Below, piece by piece: positions 24,782 to 37,700 of a stretch of 64,000 bases of DNA. A model generated the notes under the pieces. The model saw only the letters and a program-made list of their open reading frames with translations, was not told the origin of the DNA and did no database searches. How positions within the stretch are numbered: the stretch's first letter is position 1; each line of letters starts with the position of its first letter. The stretch is from Sapria himalayana. Taxonomy: Eukaryota; Streptophyta; Magnoliopsida; Malpighiales; Rafflesiaceae. The stretch spans positions 111,001-175,000 of the forward strand of contig JAREIK010008193.1 of the NCBI GenBank assembly GCA_029783825.1. The letters run 5' to 3'. Both the position numbers and the translations under genes were made by a program.

Positions 24782-25321
24782 TAGTGGTGCTCAAATGGGG
24801 CCGTGGCTCGTGGCATGGCTTAGCACAGCTACAATCGTGCTTGGTATAGTTTGGGTCAGCCTCGTGGTGTGTCTCGTGCCTTGATTGGCTGTGGTTTTCA
24901 ACCTGGCTAGCCAATCCTAACTAACCTGGAATGAAATAAATTTGTCTTGATTTGATCAAGACTAGCCTGAAATGAAATAAACTTGTCTAGATGTGAACCA
25001 GGTTAGCCTGGAATGAACCCAATCTAGTCTGGAATGAACCCAATCTAGCCTTGAATGAATCCAATTTAACCTGGAATGAATCTAATTTAGCTTGGAATGA
25101 ATCCAATCTAGCCTGGAATGAACCCAATCTAGCATGGAATGAATACAATCTAGTATGGAATGAACCCAATCTAGCCTGGAATGAACCCAATCTAGCCTGG
25201 AATGAACCAGACTATGTGATGTGCTGGGCTGCCATTTATTGGAACCGTGTCTCCACAACACTACAGGGTGGCCCGCCTATGCCTAAAAAAGGTCCGGCCT
25301 CACCACTCTGGCACCTCTCTA
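24782..25321. mobile_element. Possible small hAT-like remnant
   Basis: The left end TAGTGGTGCTCAAATGGGGCC and the reverse complement of the right end, TAGAGAGGTGCCAGAG, both resemble the TAGAGGTGTCAAACGGGCC terminus of hAT1. No target duplication is visible. It contains a 21-bp minisatellite and no coding region. Confidence 0.4.
25004..25212. repeat. 21-bp minisatellite, about ten copies
   Basis: The unit is TAGCCTGGAATGAACCCAATC. About ten copies differ by one to four bases, preceded by two degenerate 42-bp versions (24919-25003). Because 21 is a multiple of three, it yields repetitive open frames on both strands (WNEPNLA, RLGSFQA). There is no start context or homologue, so I read it as DNA repeat only. 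Confidence 0.95.
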
Positions 25322-25516
25322 ATTAAAGTGATAGTAAATAATATTTAATTAAATAGCAATTATATTAATATTAATATTAATATTAATAAACATAAATACG
25401 ATATATATAATTGGTAATGCCATGGCAAGCCGATCTAGCCAGTACGATTGCTCTGAGTTGGTTCTGCCTGGGCTCAGTCTCTTGCTATTTGCATCTTCCA
25501 GTGTATCTATCTCTGC

Positions 25517-25692
25517 GTTCCGGTTCTGGAGATGAAATGGAGGTTTTGTGCTAATTCTTGAAAGTTGATCGATTTGACAAGTCATGTTGCCCTTTGGCCC
25601 GGTCGCTCCGAGTTTGGTTCGGGAATTGAAACGAAGGTCTTGTGCAAATTTTTGAAATGTGATCGATTTGGAACAACCCGTTGTTCTTTGGC
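25517..25692. repeat. Tandem ~85-bp duplication upstream of APE2
   Basis: Two imperfect copies (about 25517-25600 and 25605-25692) share TTTTGTGCTAATTCTTGAAA / CTTGTGCAAATTTTTGAAA, TGATCGATTTG and GTTG(C/T)(C/T)CTTTGG. The duplication ends about 80 bases before the APE2 start codon, so it probably lies in the promoter or 5' UTR. Confidence 0.75.
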
Positions 25693-25774
25693 AGTGTTTA
25701 TGTTCTTTTACGTTTCATTTATCTTATGATGATTTGAATTCATAGATGACGGAGGGGAGAAGAAGAGCATAACA

Positions 25775-28700
25775 ATGAAAATAGTAACCTACAATGTGAA
25801 TGGCCTAAGGCAAAGAATCTCCCAGTTTGGTTCTCTTCTTAATTTGCTTAATTCATTTGATGCAGACATCATTTGTTTTCAGGTATCGCCTCAAGTTCCA
25901 ATTCCTGGTGTTTTTCCTTTCCGTTAATTCCAACACGATCTCTAAAATTGCTCAGATTTTATAGGAAAAAGCTGTGTCAAAAATTTGGCACAATTTGTTT
26001 AATGATAAACGAGGATTAAGTTATTATTCAACCCGAAATGGATTATGAGACTTTGTTTTTAAGTTAGCTCATGGAAAACAATGCTAAATTTGGAAAAAAA
26101 AAACAGTTATGGGGGTTTATTAAGAACGATTACAGTCAGTTTATTTAACATAAATTTAAGTTTGTGCTCGTGCTTAATCAAAACAACAGGAGACGAAGTT
26201 GAGAAGGCAGGAACTGACGGCTGATTTGATAATGGCCGATGGTTATGAATCATTTTTCTCATGCACGCGTACAAATGAAAAAGGACGAATTGGATACTCT
26301 GGTACTTTGTTCGTATAATTGCTTCAATAAATTCTATCTCGTTAGAAATGGATACGAGCATTCATGATGCATGTGGTCATGACCTGCTTGTGTTTATCAC
26401 TGTTAGTTGAACGAAGAGTCTTTTCCATGGTTGTGTGTTCTGTAGGCGTGGTGACTTTTTGTCGAGTGAGGTCTGCATTTTCTAGCAGTGAAGTGGCATT
26501 GCCAATTGCAGCTGAAGAGGGTTTTACTGGCCTTGTTACTTCTAAAAGTGGGAAAAATGAATCAGTAGAAATAGCACAAGGGCTTGAAGAGTTTGATGAA
26601 GATGAACTTATCAGAATCGACAATGAGGGCCGCTGTATTGTCACTGATCACAGCCATTTTGGTAATTCATAAGAATGTAATTTAGATTGAAGATGCCATT
26701 TCGAAGCTTAAGTTGTTCTTTTTTTGTTAAGCTTTGGGAATCAAAGTAATGAATCAATGTTGGGTTCTTGCAGTTCTTTTCAATGTGTATGGGCCTCGAG
26801 CAGAAAGTGATGATGCAAATAGATTACGGTTCAAGCTTCAGTTTTTCACAATGTTACAGGTACATGTTTTGTTCTTGTCACCATATGAGATGCCATTCCA
26901 AGGCAATTTTGTTGTTCCCATTGGTAATTGTCTTTTAGTAAGTATTAGATTACTACATATTAAAAGAGATAAGTTTCATTTATTTACTTTATACAGAATT
27001 ATAAGTGAGAATTTTTCAAAATAAAAATAAAAAGGTTGCTATTGGATCATTCTCATAGAAACATATATTACATAAATAAATGTTACAATTCAATATGCTC
27101 CTCTAACTTGTGCATAAATATTATGAACTCCAAGATTAATGAAGAAAAATAAATCTTAAGTCCTTAAATTTTATGAATATAGTTGCTTGTTGATCTTTAT
27201 GGACACATAAAATATAATTATTGTTGATAATTTGGGTCATCTCGCCTGACCTAAAACAAATTATATCATTTTTTAAAAATTTAATTAAGAATATACGTAT
27301 TTTATTTATTAAAAAAATATCTATGCAAAAAACAATAAAAAAGATTACACTTTTATATTGTGAGTGTTACATAATGTACGTGAAATGACAAAAAAATATG
27401 AAGAAATAAAAAAAATACATATTCACTTTTGAAGTGGAAGGCTATCATCATGTGTAAAATATGCATCTCTTTTAGTGTCATCATATTATTGTCATTATGA
27501 ATGAAAAATCATATTGTGTAATATGCCACAATTACTTCATCTCATACTCTTAAGTGTGAAGACATGATAAGATCTCTTGTCTTCATTGTCAGTGAAAATG
27601 TTCTCAATTAATATTTGATATTTCAACGATGAATGTGACTTTCAGCAAATTGAAAACATGCATAGTTAATTTGTTGTGTGTTTGTTGTTAAAATATAAAA
27701 TCAATGTTTATGAAGTTTTTACTGGGCAAAGGTGTGTATTTCTTCATTTAGAGATTCAAGTTTGAATAAAAATTTTGAAGAATGCTAGAAATCAAGCTCG
27801 AACCCAAAACTCAGATAGTTAAAGTCTAAATTCTTTCATTTTTAATTTTTTTGAGCAAGTTAATTTTTGATACAATTTGATTTTATATTTCTATATCATT
27901 ATATTTTGTTATGGGACTATCTAATCTATGAGTTATCTTAAATATTTTTTTTATAGTCATTCAGTTTTCCTTGTATTTTGTGGAGTTATAGTGTTATTGA
28001 ATTTTACTTTCTATGGGCCTTGATTTAACATGGTATCATAGTTAGGCTTGCCTCGCCTTAGAGAGAGAGGAAGCATGTGTGTTGTGTATGTGGTGAAGGT
28101 GTGTGTTTGCACATGAAGTGACTTGTGTGTGTGTAATAATGTGAATGTGCATGTCTACAATGAGTGTCAATGTGTGTGTGCGTCGTGCATTAGTAGATGT
28201 TTGTGTGCATGCAAGTATTGAAAAGCTGGCTTTGTGGTGTGTGCATTTGGTGTATGTGTATGGTAGACAATCAATAGTAGACATTTGTGTGCTTGCAACA
28301 ATGTTGAATAGGTGATTGTGAAATGTGGGTGTGCAATAGATACCATTCAATAGTAGATGTTTGCATGCATGCAATAATGTTTAAAAGGTGATTGGAATGT
28401 GGGTAAGGTATGGCCCGGTATCTTGACCTTAATGCATGGTTCTTTGGTGTGATTTGAATCATGTCTCATCCCCCAACTCTGGATAGCCGGACTCGGACTC
28501 AGGCTGGTGTTCGGACTTCAAAGTCTGAAGCCTGATCAACCAAAGCCTGACCACGACTTCCTTTCTCCTGAGACCAGAGCCCGACGACCCAAAGGTCTCG
28601 GGGTCGGACCCTACCTACATTTTATAGATTCTAGAAGTAAGTTTTTGAAATTTGTGATCGTTGGGTTGGTTTAATGATTGAACTAGAGGTGACAAACGGG

Positions 28701-31700
28701 ATGTGCTGGGCCGGCCTGGCTCATTTTTTTAGCATGCCAGTGCTTTCGTATTGGGCTAGACACAACACGGTTAATGTACAGTGTAGTGCCTGGCCCGGCA
28801 CGGTTTATTCCAACCAGACCCGGCACGGCCTGCCAGCCCGATGGGAATAGTATTGTGTCTGGCCAGGCCAGTATGGGCCCGGGTAAAAAAAATAATTTTT
28901 TAAAAAAAAATTAAAGTTGACTTTTGTATATTTAAAAATTAAACTATATATAAAATATATATTATATTATATATAGATAATATTTAAAATTTTAAATTCA
29001 TAACTTGAAAATTGTTAAAAATTTAATAAATTACTAAGTTTTTTTTATTAAAAATTTAATAAATTACAAAGCTTAAATTTTTTTATTAAAAATTTAATAA
29101 ATTACAAAGCTTAAATTTTTTTATTAAAAATTTAATAAATTGCAAAGTTTAAGTTTGTAAATTAAAAATTGTTAAAAATATGTAAATCATAAGTGTAACT
29201 TAAAAATATTAATAAAGTTAAATTTTTTTTATTACATTTTAATAAATTTAGATTTCAATTTATTAGAATTAAATTATAGATAGTTAATTTTTAAATGAAA
29301 AATTTAAAAACAAAAATAAATTAAATAAATAATTTCGTTAAAAAAATTACATAGTCACAAAAAAAAATAAACCAAATATCCAATCGGCCAATTGATACCA
29401 AACCAAAGTAAATACAACGTAACGTAAATAAAAAAAATATACAATCAATATAAAACAAAATATCGAAATCAAAAAGCAGAATCAAGAATAAATCACACAA
29501 ATCATCAACTGTGTCTGTGACCGTGAGGTATCAAAAATCAAAATCAAGTGACAATGACAAATGACATGTGGCGTGGTGGTGTGGCGTGACATTGACAAAT
29601 GACGTCTGGCAACGGGCAGGGGAAACCAGCAATCACGTCAATCGTCAATTGGCATATAATGAACATCATCAATTGCAACATCAAAATCACTATCATATGA
29701 ATCATCATCATCATTAGCAATTAACTCATCCGCTTTCGTAATGGATGCAGTTCATGTCCCAGCTCTCGTATGATCTTTGATATTAACCCTCGAATCCTCT
29801 TAATCCTTCAAATAGGTCAAGGTCTCAATAATATATGGACGTAATCTTGATCTATTATCTGAAATTAAGTTTACTGTAACAGAAAAAGAAGATTCTAATG
29901 TTATGCTCGACACCGGAGGAGTCAGTAGATTCCGTATTATCCTAGATAGCATGGGAAAGATGAACTTATATGATTTTCACCACTGTAATATATCAAGATT
30001 CCTAGTCTTACTACTATTACCACCATAACTAGTATCGTAGTATGTGAACAGGTCAGTCAACTTCTCTTGAATAAATTTTTCAAGTGAGTTTTCTAGGTTC
30101 ATGCACAAGTAAATATAAGTCAGAGTGTTATCTACCCCTTCCATCTTAATCCTAGGGTCCATTCATGCAGCGAGACAATAAAGAGATGGAACGGTAGATC
30201 AGTACATTAAGTACTTAATTTTTATCTTTGTAATAATATAGCTAAGTGTTAGGTCAGCTTGATACTTCCTAAATATGCTATTAATGTAGCATATGTACCT
30301 AATTGCAATGTAAGTTGTAGAAGTATAAACTAACAAACACATGTTTGTCATGTCATAAAAAAATTTTCAGGAATTTCATTTATGAAATTCCTGAAGCATA
30401 GTCAGTGTCGTCAATAATAAGTTTATCACTCTTACTATTTACATAGTCGTATATCATGTATTCATATCCAACACATGACTCCAATATCAGGTATGTGTAA
30501 TTCTAACGGTACCTCACTTCCGTGTGAATTTGTTCTTAAGATTCGCTGAAAAATAGAGACTACCAAACTCCTGTTGTCTGCGAGAAGTACGAATATTATT
30601 CAATGCATCTGACATGAAAGATCTCTCTTAATGGTGCGTCTCTAATATTCTTAACGAACATGTTAATCATTATTCTATTATTAGATACGTTATCGAATAT
30701 GATACTAACAATTTAAAGTTTATATTCTCTAAAGATTTTTATCATACACTCAAAAATGACTGGTCATCATGAGGATAAAGAATCTCAGAGAATTCTAAAA
30801 TTTTTTTATTTATTGTTAAATTAGAATTTTTGTAGTGGCTAGTGAGATATGCATAAGAAAATTCATCGTGATTTGTCTAGATATCGAATGTCACGGACAT
30901 CACTCTATTATATGTCATAAATTCATTAATTATTTTTTATTTTTCTAACTTAATAATTTTAGTATTTCATTTTTAGACGTGGACCTAGGAATCCTATGAT
31001 AAGCATGCTGAAAATATGTCTGCATGATACGCATTACCATTAGATATTTCCAAAATTTAATCTGAAGATCTATCAATGTGATAAGTCTGGCTATGCCTTT
31101 TCTACCCAACTCGCTGTGGTATATGAAGGGAGTAAAGATTTGAGATTGAACTGGATCCAATCTTAAAAAATGTAGTGCTAAGCTGGGTTTCCTAGGATTT
31201 AATGCATCATATTTTTGATGCATAATTTGACATGCCTCTTAATGTGCCCAGTCTCAAACGAATACATTATAAGTTAAAGTTCTCATACAATATTTGTACT
31301 GTGTAATTTCTTCTTCCTCATCCTTAATATTTTTTTTGTTTTATTATATTAAAATAAGTTCAAACTACAGAAGTCTTTATAGTTTTTTATTTTTTAGAAG
31401 CTTGGATTGAAATGACAGGAAAAATTAAAGTTTCAGCAGCCTTAAACCTTTGTGTAAGATCTTCATTTTCTAAATTTAAATATGTTTTATTAGTATCAAT
31501 TATTTTTTAGGATTTTTGTTAAGCAAGAGGTAGAGCTTAGATGATAGATTTTAGATTTTCGAATTAGAGAGAGTGACTAGAGAGAGAGAGAGAGAGAAAG
31601 TAAACAAAAAAACTTAAAATACCTAGTAAAGTAGTGAGGTAGATCACGTGCACGGTGCACTACAATTTAGTTTAAAATTTCAAACTCGAGTTGAGAGTCC

Positions 31701-34700
31701 CGAAAGTTAAGTCGAATGATAAAATCCCGAGTCCCGAGTGAGAAGAGTAAGAGTTTTGAGAGAGTGAGATTTGAGAATAAATATTTATGAAAAACATAAA
31801 TGTTATAGAGAGGTGTGAGAGGATTTTATAGATTAAAGGAAATTTTTTTTTAAAAAAATGTATTTTTTATGTTTTTAATATTTTATTAAATTTAGGGGGC
31901 TAAATCATGAGGGTCGTCAGATTCTGCCCCCTAGTTGTTGGAGGCAAAATCCAACGGTTGATTTTCAATTTTTTTTTATCGTTGGGGGGGGGATACGGGT
32001 TAGGCGGGTCGGGTCGGAGTGGACCCATACCTGCGCATTTTCTTTTTCCTATCCGAACTGAAATACCGAATGGCACTGGCTGGTGTGGTTGGCGATGGGG
32101 TGGGTGTGGATTGGGCGTTGCCGCGTTGGGGTCTTGGGGAGTGGGGACGTGGGGTGCGGATCTGTGGGACATGTCCTGTGCCGGTGGGTCGTTACGGGCC
32201 ATCAAATCATGCCGGGTTAGCACGACATGAGGCATGGTTGGCCTCGGCACAGCACGGCACGATTGGTGCCATCGCTGAGTATGGCACGGACCCGGGCACA
32301 GGAAATTCTTGTGTCTGGTAGGCCCAGGCACAACCAAATCATGTCGTGCCTCGTGCTGGCTGTGCCGACCCAATCTGGTTGATACCTCTAGGTTGGACAG
32401 ATCTAATTGTCTAAAAAAATAATGTGTTTTTTATTTTAAGTTGTTGGATTCGACCCCAATGGCTAGGAGGTAGAATTTGATGGCTGTAGTGATTCTGCCT
32501 CTAAAAATATCTAAAAAAATTGATTTTTTAAAAATAACTTTTTAAAAAGCTATCTATTATCTTCACCATATTCATAATGTATATCTTTTCTGTTTTTCTT
32601 TTGTATTATCTCTTCGTCTCTTCTCAGTTCTTATTTCTCTCTCTCTTGTATTATTTCTATCTCTTCTTAGTTATCGTCTCTTTCTCTCTCTTGGTCTCTT
32701 CTTTTGGATTTGACTTTTGGGACTCAGATGAAGAGTTCGGACTGTTAATTGCTATGTGGACATCATAAAGCAGATGAGATTTAATGTATTAAGGGTATTA
32801 ATTTTTAAATTTTGTTTAGCTTAGTTTTTTTAATTTTAATTTTTGTTAAAAATTTTAGTTGATATTAATTAATATATAATTTAAAAACATTAATTATGAT
32901 ATAATTAATAAACTAATAAAAAATTAAAATGATAAATAATAATTTTAATGATAATAATTAAATTAAATTTAATGTAAATATTTAAAATTATAATATGGAT
33001 AATGATAACTTAGAAGTGTCAAAAGGGATGGGCTGGGCTGGGCTGGCCCGACTCATTTTTTAGGTGCAACTGAGCTTGCGTGCCATGCCAGGCACGACAT
33101 GCTATAGTACCATGTGCTTGCTTGGCATGATTTGCTTAATGGCAGGCATGACATGGCTTGTGGCTCGAAATCAATATTTTCAAAAGTATTTTTGAGGCGT
33201 GCCTTGAAGCGAGGTGGTCTGAAAATGACTTGAGGCATCCCAAAAGAAATGAATAGCATAGAAGGCATATGCCTTCTTAGCCGAGGCACATAAAAGACAT
33301 AAAAGCGTACGTCTTCTCCGCCTTCTTAGTCGAGATATATGCCTCATAAATCTCTATCATTTGGTTATTAAAATTAAAATTAAAACGGTAAAATATAAAT
33401 AAAAAATATTCAACCTAATCATTTGTTTTTTATATAAAAGAAAAAGAGAAAAAAATTTAACTTCTGGAAGCTTTATTGCTAGAAAATCAGTTTATTTGCT
33501 AGCGTTGTAGCATTGATTGTTGGTCGGAATCAAAGCTCCATATATTCTTGCTTATCGATTTAAAATTATGTATTGATACCAATAATTTTATACTATATTT
33601 TAATAAACAAAATTAGATTATATAATTTATAAAATAATTTAAAATTATGTATTCAATTATGTTTTTTTTAATTTGATAAATTAAAAATATTTTTACTTTG
33701 TTTTCAATTATATTTTTATAATTTTTATACAAATTATGTTTTGATTATTATTATTTTTGTTTTTTAGAATGAGTTCTATTGAAAAAAGATTTTATAATAG
33801 TTACACATAATAAATAATTTAATTTAGGTACATGCATAGACAAAAATACAATGAGAAGGAGTTTAATTTTATATTAATTAATAAAGATGAAGATTTACAT
33901 AAAATAAGAATACATGATAATGAATATTTTCTTAATTTTGATGTATTGAATAAAGATGATGGATGCTCTTTGAGAAGAGAATTAAAATTAAAATAATTTA
34001 TTATAGTTCTTATTTTATAACTTTCTTATAATTTTGTTAAAGTTTGAAATTATTAGTATAGTTGAATCTATTTTTTATTTTATGATTTTGTTATGATTTT
34101 TTGTAAAAATTAGTATGTTTTTTAAATAATATTAATGAATTATTTTTTTTATTTTTATTTATTCTATTTTATTTTATATATTTTAAAATATTAATTAATA
34201 ATATATTATGATGTTCAAAAAAACTTACGTATCAAAGTTTCGAGACTTATGTCTTGTCTCACGAATACAAAAAATTTTCAGCTTACGCTCTCGTTTTTTA
34301 AAATTATGTCTAAATTAGCTTGTGTACGGGCTGGTTTGGGCCGATTTGGGTCGGGTTGGGCCGTTCTAGGTAAGAATTAAAATTGGGTTCATCTCTGTGT
34401 TGTCGCATTATCACGCTATCATCACCCATCAGGCATGCCGAGCCATCGCTCGTTGGGCATCATTGTTCATCCCCCATCGTGTCTCTGCATTGATTGGTCA
34501 GTGCGTCGTCGCCCATGCCGTGCGCATGTGCAACTCACTCGAGTCGTGCATTGCGTGACACGTGGTCTTAATACCCTCTGCACGGTACAATATGATTTGT
34601 GATGAGGATCCGCCCAAGATAGGCCCGATCATGCTACAGTAGCTTGCCGTGTTGGCCCAGGCATGCTTGAATCATGCTGGGCTTTGGGCCGGGCTTTGGG

Positions 34701-37700
34701 CATGGCTCGTGCCGCATGACTGGTTTGACATCTACTATAACCCTATGAAAAGGTTCAAGCCGTCGAAATTTTATTATTTTTTGGTCGTCTTGACCCAAAT
34801 TCAAATATTTAAAAAATTAAAAATTAAAAAAAATAATAGTTTGGAATTACTTTAATATGGTACAGCATAAAAATCTTAGGGATGTCGTTGAAAAATCGGT
34901 ATAATTCAAATATTATAAAAAATATTAACTTATAAGAATTCATGTGAGATTGAGCATATTGAGATATATGCTAAACAATATACCAAAAATTATAGTTTAT
35001 TAGATCCTAGGTATACCAAATTCAGTAGTAGGTTTTTTGAAGCTAAATCCAATCCAGCCTCAATGTTGATCCTATTGATATATCGCAATGAGTCAGAGAG
35101 GGAAGACGATCAACTTTATCACCATGATAAATTTTTCGATTAGATTTTTGGAGGATCTAATAGTAGTCAATATCATGCAGATTTATTTTTAGCCGGCATT
35201 AATAGGATTTTTAGGTTCACATCTAGGAACTATATATTAAAATATTATAATTTAAAAAAAATAATAATTAATGAATTTAGGAAATATAGTGGAGTATTAT
35301 CCGTGATGTCCGATATTTGGATTAATCACGATGTTATATCTTATGCATGTTTTATTGCTTACTGTGTAGATTTTAAATGAACATTAAATAAAAAAATATT
35401 AGGATTCTTATAAATTCTCTATCCTCATGATGGTCTGGTTATTTATGAGTAAATAATAAAAATCTTTAGATAATATAATATTTAAAATAAAATATTTAGT
35501 ATCATATTCGATAATGTATCTAACAATAGAATAGCTATTAACGTATTTGTTAGGATTATTAGAGATGAGCTATTAGAAGTGATTTTTCACATTAGATTCA
35601 TGTGTCGCATTATTAATCTTATAGTATAAGTGTGAATGAATATTATTTTCTCCATTTTAGAAAACTTATTTAACTTATTAAAATTTCTTCGTACACTTTA
35701 TAGATAACAAGAGTTTGGTAGTTTATGTTTGTCTATGGATTTAAAGAAGAAATAATTTCAATTGGATGTGAGACACTATTAGAATTACAATACTTAATGT
35801 TAGAGTTATGTGATAAATACGAATACGTGATATCCGACTATATTAATAGTAAGAGTGACGAACTTATTTTTGATGATATTGGCTGGTTTGCATGAATTTT
35901 ATTTATGAAATTTCAGAATATTTTTTATGACACGATGACATGTGTTTGTTAGTTTATATTCTCACCACTTGCATTATACTCAGGTGTATATGTAATATTT
36001 AACATGTTTAAGAAGTTTAGAGATAATCTGATATTTAGTGACATGATTATTAAGATGAAAATCATGTATTTAAAATACTAATCTATTATTTTATTTCTTT
36101 ATTGTCTTGCTGCCTACATGGATCATAGGGTTAAGATGGAAAGAGTTGAGAATATTCTAACATACGTATCCTCGTATATGAATCAAAAACACCAATATGA
36201 ATGGTTCATATACAAGAAGTTGATTGGTTTATTTATATACTACAATATTAGGTATGCTAGTAATAGTAGCCATACTCCGAGTATGGACAGATATTTTATT
36301 CAGAAATGATGATCTTTTCATTCAGTTAGGATGAGGAAAACTATGTGGTTGACTGACTATCAAATATGAGCGAGCTGTCTCGGTATTTAAATATTGATTA
36401 CTGTTCAATCTTATCATATAATAATAATAAGAATTTTTTTATTTTATAATTGTGGAAATCATATGAGTTCATTTATTACGTGTTGTCTAAGATAACACAA
36501 GATCTACTGACTTCACTGGTATCAAGCGTAGTATAGGAGTCTATTTTTTTATTACAGTTAATGTGATTTTAGATGTGAGATTGAGACTACGGTCATGTAT
36601 CATTGAGGCACTATCATGCATGAAGGATTAGGAGGATTCAAAGTTAAGCATTCATGATCTAGATCATTTTGGAACAAGAGTAGAGCAGTTGCTAGAAGAT
36701 GATGTCTCATGAAATTTTGAAGCGGGTGAACTCATCATTAGTGATACTATCAGATATTTACGCGATGATGATCAATTGTACACTCATCCCTGTTGGCATT
36801 ATGATTGAGACAGTTAAGTTTGCATTATCATTATTATGATTGAAATTGCCGATGTTTATTTTTTATTGTTATAATTTGTGAGCTGTGATTTTGTGTTATT
36901 TTATTTATTTTTGGATTGAATAATGAATAAATAATGATATGTTTTTTTTTATATATTTTTTATGATTTATGTAAAATAAATAAATAATATAATATTGTAC
37001 TTGCAACTCATAAATAGTAATTTAAGATATGAAATTTATAAAAAAAAAATTTAAAATAAGTAATTCGTAATTTTGAGACCGAGATGGTTAGTATTGAGTC
37101 GAGTGTGATCATGCAAGTCGGTCTCAGACTCGAAGTCTTAGCTATTCTAGGGTAGTAAGCCTAGGCTAAGCCGAAAAATCATGGCGTATGGTAGTAGTAG
37201 TAGTAGTAGTAGTAGCTAACTCCGAGTACATACATGGATATCTTATTTGGAAATGATGATTTCTCTATTCAGTAAGGAAAAAATTATGGGGTGGACTATC
37301 GAATATGAGCGAGCTGTCTCAATACTTAAATATTGATTACTGTTCAATTCTATTATATAACGATAACAAGAACATTAATATTTTATAATAGTAAAAATCA
37401 TACGAGTCTACCTATTACGTACTATCTAAGATGTCACGGGATCTATTGACTTCACTAGTGTCATGCATAGTGCAAGAGAATTTTTTATTGTAGTTAATGT
37501 AATTTTAGATAGGAGATTGAGATTGAGATTGTGGTCATGTATTATTGAGGCACTAAAATGCATGATTGATTGGGATTATCGAGGTTGAGCATTCAAGATT
37601 AAGATCATCTTGGAACAAGAGTGGAGGAGTTACTGAAAGTTGATATTTCATGAAATTTTGAGGTGGTTGAACTCATCGTTAGTGATACTATCAGACATGT

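Noticed and set aside
25004..25212. CRISPR-like regular repeats
   Set aside because: Units are contiguous with no spacers; it is a minisatellite in plant DNA. The same applies to 54523-54796.
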